Position numbers and translations under genes: made by a program
Notes under the pieces: model-generated
What the model saw: the letters and a program-made list of their open reading frames with translations, nothing else
Databases searched by the model: none
Told to the model about the DNA's origin: nothing
Assembly (NCBI GenBank): GCA_013398295.1
Contig: VZSF01006991.1
Span: 8,866-72,865, forward strand
Direction of reading: 5' to 3'
DNA: 64,000 bases
DNA from: Chionis minor
Taxonomy: Eukaryota; Chordata; Aves; Charadriiformes; Chionididae
Shown: piece by piece, positions 1 to 13,516 of the stretch
Numbering within the stretch: the first letter of the stretch is position 1
Layout of the letters: each line of letters opens with the position of its first letter

Positions 1-720
1 CCCGGCTCGGCGCGGCCTGCTCGGTGCAGCGGGGAGCCCGCCCCGGCCCGCCGTCGAGCCGCCCGCTCTCCCTCCCGCCCGCCCGCCTCCGGGGGTTTAG
101 CGTCTCGGGAAGTAAGCGGGATAAATCCGCCCGCCACTGGCGGGCCGGGGGTCCGTCCGGCTGTCCCGCAGCAGGTGTCCGTCCCCGGCAAGGGAGAAGC
201 CGGTGGCGGGGCCGGGGTGGCGGCGGGCAGGTGTCAGCGCCTCTGCCAGCCTCCAGCCTCCATCCTCGCCGCGGCCGGCTCGCTTTCCCCACCCCTGAAC
301 ACACCCTTGGCGGTGGGNCGGGTGTCCGTCCGGCTGTCCCGCAGCAGGTGTCCGTCCCCGGCAAGGGAGAAGCCGGTGGCGGGGCCGGGGTGGCGGCGGG
401 CAGGTGTCAGCGCCTCTGCCAGCCTCCAGCCTCCATCCTCGCCGCGGCCGGCTCGCTTTCCCCACCCCTGAACACACCCTTGGCGGTGGGGGAGGCCGCC
501 CGCCGCGCCGAGCTCCGTCTGCGGCGGGAGGGTTTTCATCCCGCCGACGGGAATGTAGGTCAGAAACTCCCCAGCCTGCCCGGACGGTGCGGCCCCGCTG
601 ACCCCGCCGGTCCTGCCCGCGCCCCGCCGCTCGGCCACGGCCCCGCGGCGTGTTTACATCCTTCGGCCGAGCGGCGGGGGAGCGCTCGGTGCGAGCCCTG
701 CGCTCCGGCCCCCGGGTAAA
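1..720. promoter_or_regulatory. CpG island, probable distal promoter
   Basis: Visibly GC-rich and dense in CG dinucleotides, in sharp contrast to the AT-rich sequence after about 720. It probably extends left of the window. A CpG island here is expected for a ubiquitous promoter. It lies about 38 kb upstream of the PRKACB Cbeta2 exon on the same strand, so the likeliest owner is the most upstream PRKACB promoter, which in mammals drives Cbeta1. The alternative is the divergent neighbour TTLL7, which in mammals points away from PRKACB. A plausible + strand splice donor (GAA|GTAAGC, GT at 112-113) follows a stretch with no ATG, so a 5'UTR exon could end at 111. No Cbeta1 coding sequence is visible. 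Ownership is inferred; the GC and CpG density is seen directly. Confidence 0.7.
151..490 (+). repeat. 167-bp direct duplication around an N
   Basis: Bases 151-317 recur at 324-490 with an offset of 173 and no difference that I could see by eye. Six bases including a single N (318) separate the copies. Perfect identity plus an undetermined base at the junction suggests a false assembly duplication in a GC-rich stretch rather than a biological tandem repeat. Two long opposing open frames across the island arise mainly from this duplicated GC-rich sequence. Confidence 0.9.
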
Positions 721-3700
721 ATGGAAGACAAAAGCGTTGATCTGAACTTGCCACCGCGGGGTGTTTATTGCTGGTTTTTGGGTTTGGTTTGGGTTTTTTT
801 TTCTCTTTCCTAAGTATTTTATCATAATTTTCAAATAATATAAAGCTGATTCGATTGTTGGGAGCCACCCACCCACCCCACCCCCGACTTTATTTTTAGT
901 AAGTTAACTTCCTTACTTGGCTTCTAGTGGAAAACTTTGGGTATGTTTGTGATGGATAAGAGAAAAGACAAGACGTAGGGAGCAGCCAGTTGTGCAAGCT
1001 CAGTGTTCCTACAACAATACCCTTTGTTACTGGCAATTCCTTGGGCGTTATTAAAATGGAAAGAAGCTTAAACATCAAAGTTATGTTTTGGGGTGTTTGG
1101 TTGGTTGGTTTTTTCCCCAGTTTGTTTACTTTTTGTGTGTTTACTACTGAGGTCTGGGGTAGAACCGGGTAACCCGATTTGCGTAGGCCGGTGCCTGCCC
1201 ACGCAGCATTCCTCTGGCTTCCCCGGGATCTGCATGTGTGTCTCCAGCTGTGGGACCAGGGGCTTGGCTTGACCTACCCAGTTCTGTGTTGTTTTGCGTT
1301 TCGGTTCTTGCATCTTATCTCTGTTGTTATCGTAAATCTCACAATCCAGATATTCTGTGAGTATTTGACCATTATTGTTCAGTGGTTTTATTTTATTTAT
1401 TTAGCTGAGTGCATTAATTTTCAGTAGGAAGTATTTTAGCCTAACTATAAAGGTATGTGTGAAGAGAGAGTGGATTGTTTGAAGTACTTCAGATGACAAA
1501 ACACGGCATTTTGTACTTCGTAGTAGATGTATTGCTATTAGTCTGCAGTTAAATTACCCTACACTAACAAGTGGTTATTTCCATTTTAATTAATTCTTTT
1601 CTCATGTTACCATATACAGTGATTTTTAAGTTGCAGAAGGAGTTTGCTTCAGAACTCCTCTCTCTCCCTTTGTTAGAGTTTAAAAATGAAATACTGCTAG
1701 AGACAACAAGCTCAGATGTTTAATTACTCGTGTATTTAGCAGCAAAAAGCTCTGTAATGATACAACTTCTGTAACTAGGAGAAGAAATTGATCATCATTG
1801 ACACACTGCTGGGAAAGACCAGGATTCACTTGCTATGAAGGATCAATAGTATATGAATACTATACACATAACAAATCATTAGAAGCAATATTTGGTTTAC
1901 TGGCAGTGAAAGTTGATGTGTAATCTATTCCTATGATACATGGCAACTAAAACCTAAGGAAACAGAAGATGTGATGGAGCTTTAATATTTCTAATACATA
2001 TTTGGATTTGTTGAGCTGATTTTCCTCTTTCGTGTGTTGTGTCCTTCGTAGCACATATCCAAACTTCAGGACACTGAAAATGAAGTGGTAACAGAGAAAT
2101 ACCCAGCTTTAACTTGCAAAAGTGATGTTATGCCCTTGATCCACGCATGGGGTGTATGGTATTGTGTGGATCAAGGACATGCTAAGGTCCCTGAAAGAAC
2201 AATGAAGGGTAACGCACTTTCCACTGATAACTGTACTTACTAGTTCAGAAGTGTAATTTGAGACCTCTTTCACTATCTGTGGTCAGCACTGTAAATGCTG
2301 TTCATCTAACCGTGGCCGTTATTCTCCTTGTTTATTTTAGCTTCCCGTGTATATGCAAGTATCTTCAGTACTTGTTACTTCACTCAGGCTACTAAAAGGA
2401 ATAAAACCAACTGTATATGAACACTAGTAGTAGAATGGAGCAAATGTTTCGGAGTATTTCTAGGCAGAAGTTGCAGGTGAATGAAATCTGAATGCTGGTT
2501 AAGTTTCTTGAGCTTAGCCACCAAAAAAGTGAATCAGGCTTGCATAGCAGAGAGGGCAAGATACTGGTGTGTAAATACAGAAGACGGAAAGCTTTTTCTT
2601 TCTATGTCTTTCTGTTCCAGGTTCTCCTAATATACAGTGGATTTTTATTTGGAGGACCAAAATTAACAATGATCCTTAATAAAGAGAAGCTGAAAGGTTC
2701 TGTACCCATTTTAAACTCTGTACCTGTTTTAAATGGGTTCGTGGTTTTCCACAGGGCACAGCAGCCTGTGAATTCTGAGTGTCTTTAAAAATAATAAGTA
2801 TTTTTCATTTGAAATCTCAAGAGACACAGTTGTCACTTGTCTTAAAAGTTTCTCTAAGTTTGATCCCTCATCATAATACTTATTTCATTATTCATTCATT
2901 GTTTGGTGGGGTTTTTTTCAGCTGCTCAATTTACAGTAGTTGAGGAAGCTTCTTTTGCAACCTATGAGTTAAAAATGTCAACATGTCATGTGGTAAATTA
3001 CATTTAAAAAAAAAAAAAAGACCACAGGGAGTCTACCTTAACTTGTTGCAATTAGTGTAGGAAAATGTTGTCTTTATTAATATTCATTGTCTTAGAATAA
3101 TTTGTTAAAGTAGCGCACAACATAAAAGAAACACAACTAAAACACATCTCTGAGTTTAAAAAAGGTCACAGTGTTTTTTTAATTCATCAAGTGGATCTGT
3201 TACTTTCAAGATCATTATTGATTGCATATGAAACAGGAATGTTTTAACTTTACTAGGACTATTTCCTAAACAGGAATGAATGTCAGCCCTTCAAGTTGTA
3301 AAGTTTGTAGAAACTTTGGGGTGGTTTTTTTCCTTCGATAATTCAACAGATTTTTGAAGTAATTGCTACATATGGCTCTGAATTATTTGCCTCTCTAGAT
3401 ATGCGAGGTAATGTCATATGTGACAGCAAGAAACTTGTTTAGAAATTAATAGTAACCTCACTTGGTGTTTTGTTTGAGGTCGTCCCCCCCTCCAGATTCA
3501 AGAATACTTATCTGTGATACTGTCTGTTTCTTTTTAATCACCAAACTGGATTAGAGACCAATTGATCAGAATACACTCTTTGGTGACTGGAAGATTTGTG
3601 TACTTTCTCTTATTTGAGTAGATCTTGAAACTACACAGCTTTGGCTTCTGAGTTGCGTTAGCCGGGATTCAAATGGTCCTTGCTGCTTTTTTCTGTAGCA

Positions 3701-6700
3701 GTATGTGGTAGTAAATCTCTCTTAAAATGTGTGTTTAAAATTAAACTATACGTGGTTTTCAAAACATAATTCTTTACATGTGTCTTCTTACCTGGTAAGG
3801 AGATCTCCAGCTTCCAGTGCATTAGGAATTTATTAACCTAACATGATTTTTACTAACTTCAACTTCTTTGGTCTTTAAATAGTCAAGTACAGCATGTGTG
3901 ATGTGTACTCTGCATGTGAGTTTTATGTTCATTCACTCCTCCTCAAAGTGTTCCCACTACAGTATCTTCACTGTGACAGAGTTCCTATTATAGTCAATTC
4001 TTCTCTTTTTAACTCTTATAATTACTCTGTAAGTAGCGTTCCTTTGAAATGTGCTTGACGGGAAGATGCAGCCTTCTTAATTTTCCTTTGCCAGTAGATT
4101 TTAACCTCCTCAGGGGATGTTTCTTAGGACTGAGATTTTTTTCCTTATTTTTCATTTGCATTCAGTGCTGGATCATTCTGCTGTATTTACTCACTGAAAA
4201 CCAAAAGAGACCACAACTTTTCTTTTTTTTAAAGACTGGATAAGGCAAAGCTCTGTCACTGCTGACCTTGATTGAATTAAAAATGGTGAAGTAGAAGTGG
4301 AAAGCTCCATGTCCATTACTATTCCAACCTTGCTGATTCCTTTATGCTTTTCCAGAGACCCTTATTTCAGTGTTTTTTGACCTGAGTATAGTTTTGTTCA
4401 ACAGCTGTTGTCTTTTTTTCTTTTGCTCATTGTGTTTATGCTCTCTGATTTTGAAATGCATAGCTTTTAGAGCCTTGTTTACACATTTTAGAACATCAAC
4501 TGTAATATGTATTGTATAAAGACTAACTAACAATATATATTCCAGTAATGCTGGAATGGACTGTATGGATAACATCTTTAAACAATGTGTTTGAACCTTC
4601 TTTCCTTACATTTTTGAGCTTGTATTGTTTCGCTGTTGATCCATTGGGTTTCAGCAATGTGAAACTCCATCATCTGAAAATCAGAAGTAGTTATCACTTG
4701 CTGAAGAAATACCTAAAAATCCTTTGCCATGATCAGTATGCGCCGTGTGAAAAGAGGCACCATCTGAAAATCTGAATTTAATTAAAAACAAAATACTTAT
4801 TCACAGCTTGGACTAGCGAAGAGAGGGGTTATCAGTCAGTAAATGATACCCACCTGGTAGCATAGCAAAAGGTCAGAAGGACCCCCAAGTGATAAATGAG
4901 TTTATGTATTTAGCTGTTGTAGTTAGGCCTTTCTTACAGGCTCAGACTGCTTTAAAGACAGAATATTTTAAATTACTTGACATTCCCTTGTTAGTGGGTT
5001 TCTATAACGTTCATTCATTTACCCATATAACCACATTTGTAGAAATGACAGTCAAAAGTAATATCATGAAAAATACTTAGATTTCTCATATTTTTGGCAA
5101 CAGTCTCGTCGTTCCTTATTGTACTTAAGGCTATGTCTGTGCTGCGAAAATTAGCTGTCTCATTGGTGGAGGGAGCAGAATGTGGACAGAGGAGTAAGTG
5201 AAAGAGCTGTAATGATGCAGCGCTGCAAGTTACAGTGTCAGGGGCTGTGCTGTTCACTGCGCGTCAGGCTTTCGGGGAGTTGTCTACAGTTAGTTAAGTT
5301 CTTCCATAACTGACACATCTGTCATTTGGACAGAGCTGTGGAAAGGCCTTTGGGTGGCTGTCAGACTTTGTGTGTTTTGCCTTCATCCTTACTATAGGCA
5401 CCATGAAGGCCTTCTTTGCCTAGAAGCTTCGATTTTTAAATTATAGCAGTTAGTTTAATATAGGATATTGTCTCTGCTACACAGCAGGTGGGTTCCAGAT
5501 CAGGTCCAAGTAGAGTGTATTTTTTTTAATCAATGCTCCTGGCCATTTAAGCTTGCAGAGTTTTCAGTGTTAGGAACCTTGAGTCAGTGGGGATTTTTCT
5601 TATAAACTTGTGAAACTTAGAGCTAGAACTTGGCAAAGAGTCTGCCCTGCAGTGCTGGCCTCAAGCTTGGTCTTTGTTACAGGTCCAAGGTGTTATTTCA
5701 TAAGCGTTTCTTTCAGTTGCAGTCTGCTTTTCTGTCCCCTGCCACGTTTTTCCTGCCTCTGTGCCCTCAAGGGTGCTGGAGCAACTATTTATGAGACAAC
5801 AAGGTGAACTGAATTTGAGATTGATCTAGGTTAAAAATAACCCTGCAGAAAAGGGAAAGCAGAAGGGACTTTAGTTAACCTGGATCGGCTTCTTGATCCA
5901 GTTCACTGCAGCCAGGCTAACAGTGGCACCAGTGCAGGTGGGGTATGGCACGGAGGTGAGACTGGATAGCAGGCGCAACATAGGGGCTGCCTGGCCTGCT
6001 GCTGTTGCCAGAAGGAGAGCTGTGGTGCTGTGGTCTCAGAGTGTACCGCCAGTCTTTTACTACCATACACAGTTTCTGTGCTGTGAGGTAGAAATGCTTC
6101 CTGGGGAATGGGAGAGAGGACAAAGTAGCAGCGGAGCTGTGAGGAGGTGAGTGAGAAATGTGTTGTTTTAGGAGTTGCAAAACTAAAAGATAAAATCATC
6201 CTCCTTTTTTCCCTTTTCTCTCCCCCCCCCCCTTATGATTGGCAAAGGATTACACCCATTCCTCTGTAATTTTATTTGTGTTCTACTGGTGTTCAGGAGG
6301 GCTAGTTGTAAATCAGGACCCCATTTTATTTGTACAAACACAAACTGGACAATTTATTCTCCAAAATCCACGTGTTCTGTTTTGGATAATAAGGTGAATA
6401 CAGACAGGTAGGAAATACAAGATGAAAATGGGACTGATAGTTTGTGTAGCAGGAGAATTGGGCTAAAGCAATTTGAGGGTATGTTTGTAGATGTTGCCGT
6501 GCAGGGAGCTAGAAGGAAGATAACAGGGTAGCCCTGCCTGTGGTGTTCGGGATCAGCGCCGGTAGACGACAGTCTCTTCGGTGCTTGGTGGAGCCTGTCT
6601 CTGGCATCCTGCTTGCTGTTTGTTCATCATCACAGCAGAATAACGTCCACTAAGAGTAAGGTTTCACAAAACAGCTGAGCCCATCTGGTGGCTTGTTCTG

Positions 6701-9700
6701 TTGAAAAATGTGTTTTTATTCCTAGACCCTTCAGGGGTCACAGTTCTAGTGTTTTTCCAATCCATTGATAAGCTGTTTTACATAGGTGGAAAACTATGTG
6801 GCTTTTATCCCTTTGCATTATCTATAATTATTTTGCACGCCAAATCAATTCATTGAGGTGTCAGATGGCAAGAGACAGATTCAAAGGAAGCGATGAAAGC
6901 ACTGTGGGCAATGAAATGGTGAAGTGAGGCTAGAAAAAGGGGTTTCTTTTCTTAGCATTGAGCTGTGACATTAATTCAAAAGTTTCCCGAGGCCTCACCC
7001 TACTAACTTCTTGGAAAAATTATTATTCCAGACTACCCCTTTTCCATCTGCCTTTGTTCATATAGTGAATTACTTCAAGGCATGAAGATTTTGATGGGAG
7101 ATGCAGTACCTAGCAGCTGGACTATGCTTTTTAAAGGTTTTGGAGTTATATGAAGATAAAGAAAATACAACAAAAAATTGCTTATTTCAATCTCCACACT
7201 TACCATATGGATCTTTAAGACAATAATATCTTAGAAGGCTTTTTGTTTATTTTTTCATTTTGCATTTAGTTTCAGTTCTCTTTTTGCAAATTTGATACTC
7301 AAGGTAAGAAATATACCAAAGTTTTTGTTTTGTTCAATTATTTTCTCATTCATTAAACTATTTTCTACTATTCGCTGCCCAGAGGGGTTCATCTATAATC
7401 CTGGAGGACTTGCTAGCTTGTGATATAATAAATTCTGGTAGATACACATGTAGTAAGGGTTAGGCTAACTGTGCGGGTTGCTTAACATTTTACCACGTAG
7501 TAAAGGTGTGGAAGCACCTTGTTGTTTTGGGTTGGTTGGTTTGTTTTAAAAAAGTCACAATTTTTATGATTTCAGACTAAACAACCAGTTTGGTTTCAGA
7601 GTTTATTTACACTGGAATGTCATCTGTGTGTAGTTTAGAGCATTTTTGGAAAATCTTTCAGAAAATCATAGAGGTATATAAATACACTCTGCATGTTAGA
7701 GGTAAATAGGACTCCAGACCTGAGAAAGCAAAAGTCTTTTCTGTGACTTAGCTGTCTTCTACCGGAGAATCTGATGAGCATTTTGAGTCAAGTCCTTTCC
7801 ATAGGAAGGGCAGAGAATTACTGACCTGTCTTGCATGGTTCCTTCTGAGAGATACGTTATGTGTGGTAGACTAACATTAAAATAGCAAGATACCTTACCT
7901 GTGATGTTTAAACAAGAGGCACAGAAAATCCTTCTTCAGCACACTATTAGATGAACGAGTATCTAATCTGCTGGTGATTTGTAAAGGTAAGCGTTAGTTT
8001 TGTTATCCATCTGCCTCTTGTTAACTTTTATCCTTTTGTTAAAATACTGCAATGTCTAAACTGAGGAGAGCAGGAACTTTTTGTTTTATTTTATTCAAGT
8101 TAAGCTGCTTCCAGCAAGTATGTACTTGTTAACGTACTGCACTTGCTGTTAGCACTTGTCTATAAACCCACAGGCTTCCACAGTTGCCGTGTGGCTCAAG
8201 AAACTAAACCAAAGGAAGCTGCTTCTGTGGCACGAAGAAGGAAACTTTAGAGATAGAGAAGATTGTTATTTTGCCTGTGCCCAGAATCCATTTGCTCTTC
8301 CCTCTCATGAAGTGACATAATTAAGGGTGTATGTACTCATACATCAGCAGGTGCATTGTAATAGTAATTAAGGTTAGTTTTGATTACTATGATATTAAGC
8401 AGTTTGAAATTCTTTGTTTGTCTTGTAGCAGGTAACAGTAATAGGTTTATTGTATATTTAAATTGTAATTGTTAAGCATATGATAATCTAGACTTACTTT
8501 ACACAGGGAAAAATGTGACTTAACTGCATGGAAGTCTATCATTAACATAAAGTTTTTAATGCAAATTACCTGTATTCAAGCATTTTATTAACTGATCCAT
8601 AGATTAATGTGGAGCCTGGAGGTTTTAATCAGGGTTTCTCTTTGAAAAACAGGGTAGGTGGTGAGAGAGAAAGAAAAAGCATTACATAGCTAAAATCATG
8701 CCAAACCAATTTGAAAGATCATGGTGTTTCCTTCTAACAGGTGTCATTATGATGAAAGCAGATATGTTTTCATTGACTTGTCAAGGACCATTTTATATCG
8801 GGCAGCTTTTAAAAATTCAGTGCTTCAGTCATACATTTGGTCCTTGTGAAAACTTGTGCTATGAGAAGGGGGTTTCTCATTGAAATCCAGTACTACACAT
8901 GCACGGCAGATCCCAAGCAGGGGTACTCTACTTTGGGAATTGCAGGTTAAACATTCCAAAGCAGTAGGCTGTAACAGTGTATCCCATGGCCAAGCTGGTT
9001 TCTCTCCATTGACTTAAAAATCTACATTTTAGTTGTACTTGTTTACATGACCTGGACTTCAGAGCGAAATCAGGTGCTAAATCATTTTGCTTAACTGAAT
9101 GGCCTATATGAAAATTAAATTGCAAAACAAATAAGTTTTGCAATTAGTGTAAGTCTACAGCAGCTTCACGGGATGTAGAATTGCCTGGGAGGTTCAGGGT
9201 GTGTAGTGCTTTGTAATGGTTCTTATGCTGGTTCTTTTGCTAATTAACAGGTTTTTTTCTTTTAATTTTTTGATCACTAACGATCAGATGCAAAACTGAC
9301 ACAAAAACAAAATTAGCTTCAGTTTTTCCCACAGATTGCTCTAATACCTAAGAACAGTTCAGTTTCTATCTAAACTTTGTCTGTTGTTATGACATGCTTT
9401 TTGCCAAAAGATTGCTCTTTTGATTCTACCTACATCATTATTCAGCTGCTCATTTAAGTATGTAAATGAAATAAATTCTGCATTTGAATACAACTTGAGG
9501 GGGGTGGGTGTGTTCATATTGAACTCCAAGGTAGAACGTTCTTGAACTTCAGATGAATGTTCCAGAGTTTTGGGGTTTTTTCCTTTTGTTTTCATTGCTG
9601 AGTAGCATTTGTTACCATTTTTAGGTAACAAACACATGAAACTTGTTGTATGTAGGGTGAACACTCAGGAAAAAAAAAGTTGTCAAGGATGGTGAAAATT

Positions 9701-12700
9701 ACTGAACGATTTCCATATGAAGAATTACTAAATGACATCTCTTCTTTCTAGAATAGGTAGAGGATATGATCTGTAGAATTGTCTGTGGCATGCGAGGTGA
9801 GAAGTGTCCTATGCTTGCCCTAGTCTTGATTTTCTTAAGCAACCATTTTGGGTCACTGTTTCTCTTGGCTTTTTGCTTGGGGACGGATGATGTTTTATTC
9901 CTAATAAAACATTAGAGCCCTCCTTGAGAATGAGGTACCACAGAAAAAGAGAATGGAGAGAAACTAGGCAACAGCTGGTAAAAGAAGGAGGAGTATGGGT
10001 CAAGAAATGTAAAAATAGGGAACCAAGGGGAGCATTAAGCAGAGTTTGTCTGGGTCTTGTCCACGTTTGGTCCCAAAAGGGGGAGCTGATGAACGCTGGG
10101 CAGAGACACTCTGCTGGAGGAGGTGGAAGTAGATGCCACGGGTGTCAGGGTCGTCCTGTGAAGCTGCTTCTTCCCAGTTGCAGCTTGGTCGGAGCCAGTG
10201 GAGTTGATGAAGAGAGCCTGCATCATGTAGAGCCTTAGAGGGGAAAAGTATAAATATAAAGGTGAGTGAAGAGCATCTTGGTAAGAGATTTTGGAGAAGC
10301 TGGAGGAGGGGTATGTCCCATTTGAGCCATGGTATTCGTGTGTGTTCCACCTTATTCCGGAAGGAGCTAAACTTTCAGGACCCCATGAACAGCAGTATGG
10401 ATGTTCCCATCTCTTTAAATTAATTTTCCTGGCTGGACTCTGGATTTAGGCCAGAGTACAAGCTGGTCCACCTGGCGTCTTGCCTCTTCTGATGGAAGGA
10501 GATCCTGTCTCCTGCTGTCTTGGGCAGGGCAAAAGGTGAGAAAGTGAAGTATGAGTGCATAGTGGAATTTTCCAAGGCGAGGTGTGAAGATGAACTGGAT
10601 GTCATGAAGACTATTAAAATACTGTGTGGGGAAGTATGTGGGTATCATAGGGACAACATTCTGCTGGTGTTACAGTTCCCTCAGTCTTGTAACCAGGAGT
10701 TAGGCTGTTGCTATAGAGGTGGTGTTGCAGATGTAGGTGACTAGCTTCATGCCAGATACCCAAAGCCACGGTCTGTATTTTGGTTCTGCCTCAGATGCCA
10801 GGTATACTTGATGTGTTGTATAGTTTCAGCCATCTTTAGCATTTTCCTTTGCTACCTGTTGCAGAGAGTCCCTTATTTACCTACAGTCCTGATCTTCCTT
10901 TTGCCCTTAACTGTATTCCTAGCAGTCCTTGCCTATGTTTTCCTGTGGTCAGATATAAGACTGTTTTACAATGTACTGATTGTTCTCTGTACCAAAGTGG
11001 TACTTTTTGTCTGATCTTTTTATCATGATAATTATAGGTGATACCTGCATACCTTCAAACAGAATTTTCTTTTTTTAATGGATGGTGTCTCTTTAGAAGC
11101 TTGCTATTTCCAGGAGCTAAACTGGTATTAGAAAGTTGTTTCCTTCAAAAGAGTTGGGGCTTTTTGGTTGTGGTGGGGTTTGGGTTTTGGTTTGCTTGCT
11201 CTTTTTTTAGGCAGATGCTTAAAATGATGCCATTTATTAAAGAGAAGCATTTTCTAAGTAATCGGCAGCAGGAATATAGAATGTGATTTGGCCAAATAAC
11301 TGTTGTGCTTTTCAAACGTAGGACAGCATTGTATGATGATTTGGTTGAATTTCTAAATCAATTATAGCCACAATTACTTGTTGGTATTGCTTAAAATGGT
11401 TTTTCAGGACCTCTTTTTAGAAGCAATTTTATAGTTTCTGCTGGGCAAGAGCTGTATTTCCAGAGTGGAACCTGTTTCTTGCCGGTATCATGCTTTTTGA
11501 AAAACAAAACATGTTTGTGTTGTCTCCAGCTTGAAGTTTGAGGCTGTAATTATGAAACTTTCTTCCACTTGCTGCTTACGGAATGGTTACACAACCAGTT
11601 TTCTGTGGCAGTAAAGCTGACTTGAAAAATTCCTGCCCTGATCACCCCTGCTGCTCTCCTCAAAGCTACAATTTGCTGCTCCTCCTGTGCTGATACAGCT
11701 GTTTGAAGACTGCTCTGAAGTGTCTTGGAAATGGTTAAAACACTTGCTCCTGCCTGGCTCTGCTGTTTTAACCCCTTAATTTCAGGGACCTCTCTTAAAA
11801 TACTACCCACCTTGTGTTGGACTGATACAAAGGAGGGATGTGGAAAAAAAAAAAAGCTGAAACATTGTTGTAAGTGGATTTTGCCACTGAAGAAAAGATA
11901 CTAAGCATTTCACTGAAGGAAGGAGAAAGTGCTAGCATTGCAGTTTTGATCTGAGCTTTTAGATACGTTAACCTGAGGTGGTTTTTAATTTGAGGGGCTC
12001 TTTGCAACCTTCCCTGCAAGCAGAGGTGCTGCTGAGTGACTTTTGTAATGGTATGCATCACTGTGCCATTCTCAAATACTCTCAGCAAAAGTTGTCCCAT
12101 TTTTGCTTACTACTGAGACTAAGATAGTATTTGTAACGTTTTAATTATATCTAATTGGATTACCCTCACGGTCATCAGAGCAAAATTTATTTTGACAAAC
12201 TTATCAAAAAGGATCACCAGCTTTCCTCTTCATATTTTTAATTACTCCAGAATGTACTCAAGTATTTGTTAGGACAAATAAAACTGGAAGATGACTAATA
12301 CATACGTGCTCATTTTTAGATACAGCATGTGAGTAGAGAGTAACAGGAGGAAGAAGAGACATGCAGATGTGTGCAGTAGCAACGAGAGATGTGAAAGAAC
12401 CAGATATCAGAACTAACCAAAATGACACAGAAAGGCCAGAGGTATAAGCACTGCAAATTTAGTATGATCTTCAACAAGAAAAATGAAGGCATGTCTTACA
12501 TTTACCTCTTCTGCAGTTGAACTGAATTTTTCACTTGATGGTGAAGATACCGATATTCTGCATGGTATATTTTTCATTTAATGTAAAAGTTTGTAGCCTT
12601 ACTGCCCTTTCTTTCAAAAGATAACTTGTGGTAGTTCTGCCTTTCTTTGTGTGAAAATAGTCCCAAACAGAAAATAGTAGTTGGCTGGTTTTTCACAGTT

Positions 12701-12940
12701 CTATTCAGAACACTGTAATTTTCTCCACCAACTAGATTGACTCATTCATTTCCACTAATACATGCAAACTTACTCGTTCCGCTGCCAGTCTTATTAAGAG
12801 GACTAGCCCAAAATGCAATGGCTGGGAGTAGTAGATGTTCAGTATGGAAAGCATATAAATCCAGGCCTTTCACTCACAGTCCCTTTGGACTCGAACACAA
12901 GAGGAAAGTTTTTCATAACAAGAACAATCAGCCGTAGGAA
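721..12940. other. Non-coding stretch, no gene seen
   Basis: AT-rich sequence with only short, low-complexity open frames. None has recognisable domains, paired splice sites or relatives that I know. If the CpG island belongs to PRKACB this is the first intron of the long transcript; otherwise it is intergenic. It contains an A-run near 3006, a C-run near 6224 and the hairpin listed separately at 2126-2184. Confidence 0.6.
2126..2184. repeat. Near-perfect 59-nt hairpin
   Basis: CCTTGATCCAC (2134-2144) is matched by GTGGATCAAGG (2166-2176). Pairing extends inward with one G-U wobble to 2147/2163, leaving a 15-nt loop at 2148-2162. It extends outward through a one-base mismatch to about 2126/2184. 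The size resembles a short pre-miRNA, but I do not recognise a known miRNA, and it could be chance or a decayed transposon end. Confidence 0.6.
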
Positions 12941-12944
12941 GCTG

Positions 12945-13365
12945 GTGAAGGGTCTAGAGCACAAGTCTCACTTGGAGCAGCTGAGGGAACTGGGGTTGTT
13001 TAGCCTGGAGGAAGGGGGGCTGAAGGGAGACCTCATCATTCTCTACAACCACCCAAAGGACGTTGTAGCTGGGGAGGGTGTCAGTCTCTTTTCCCAAGTA
13101 ACAAGCGATAGGACAAGAGGGAACAGCCTCAAGTTGTGCCAGAGGAGATTTAGGATGGATATTAGGAAAAACTTCTTCACCAAGAGGGTTATCAAGCATT
13201 AGAACAGGTTGCCCAGGGAAGTGGTGGAGTTACCATCCCTGGCGGTATTTAACACATGTAGATGTGATGCTTAGGGGCATGGTTTAGTGGTGGTTTTGAC
13301 AGTGACAGGTTAACGGTTGGACTTGATGATCTTAAAGGTCTTTTCCAAGCTCAATGATTCTGTAA
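12945..13365 (+). mobile_element. CR1 LINE, 5'-truncated, 3' end
   Basis: The sequence follows the avian CR1 3' region in order. It has the 'ctggagcag..gggttgtttagcctgga' block, the 'gaagggagacc' block and the 'aggaaaaacttcttcacc' block. Next come the 'aggttgcccagggaagtggtggag' block and the 'gttggacttgatgatctt' block, ending in the 'aatgattctgtaat' tail typical of CR1 3' ends. It is on the + strand and truncated at its 5' end, as most CR1 copies are. Short open frames inside it are remnants, not genes. Confidence 0.92.
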
Positions 13366-13516
13366 TCTTACTAGGGAGGTGGTGGGTTCCCCAACGCTGG
13401 ACACTTTGAAGATTCTGCTGGACAGGGGTGCTGGGCCACCTTGTTTAGACCGTGCTTTTGCCAAGAAATGTTGGACCAGATGGTCCTTGAGGTCTGGTAT
13501 TCTGTGATTGTATGAC
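13366..13516 (+). mobile_element. Second CR1 LINE 3' fragment
   Basis: It begins directly after the first CR1 tail with 'gggaggtggtgggttccc'. It runs through 'ctgggccaccttgtttagacc' and 'ttggaccagatggtccttgagg' to 'attctgtgattgtatga', a second CR1 3' end. Same orientation as its neighbour. The wording differs from the first copy, so it is a separate insertion of another subfamily and not a tandem copy. Confidence 0.85.

Noticed and set aside
721..810. ATG at 721 opening MEDKSVDLNLPPRG...
   Set aside because: Runs into a T/G-rich low-complexity tract and stops; not the Cbeta1 N-terminus, and no phase-1 donor that would join exon 2.
24..876. Long open frames on both strands in the CpG island (231 codons + and 259 codons -)
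   Set aside because: They span the artificial duplication and an N, overlap on opposite strands, consist of low-complexity Pro/Arg/Gly/Ala sequence, and match no known family.
12813..13202. 129-codon open frame
   Set aside because: Lies mostly within the CR1 3' region; repeat-derived.
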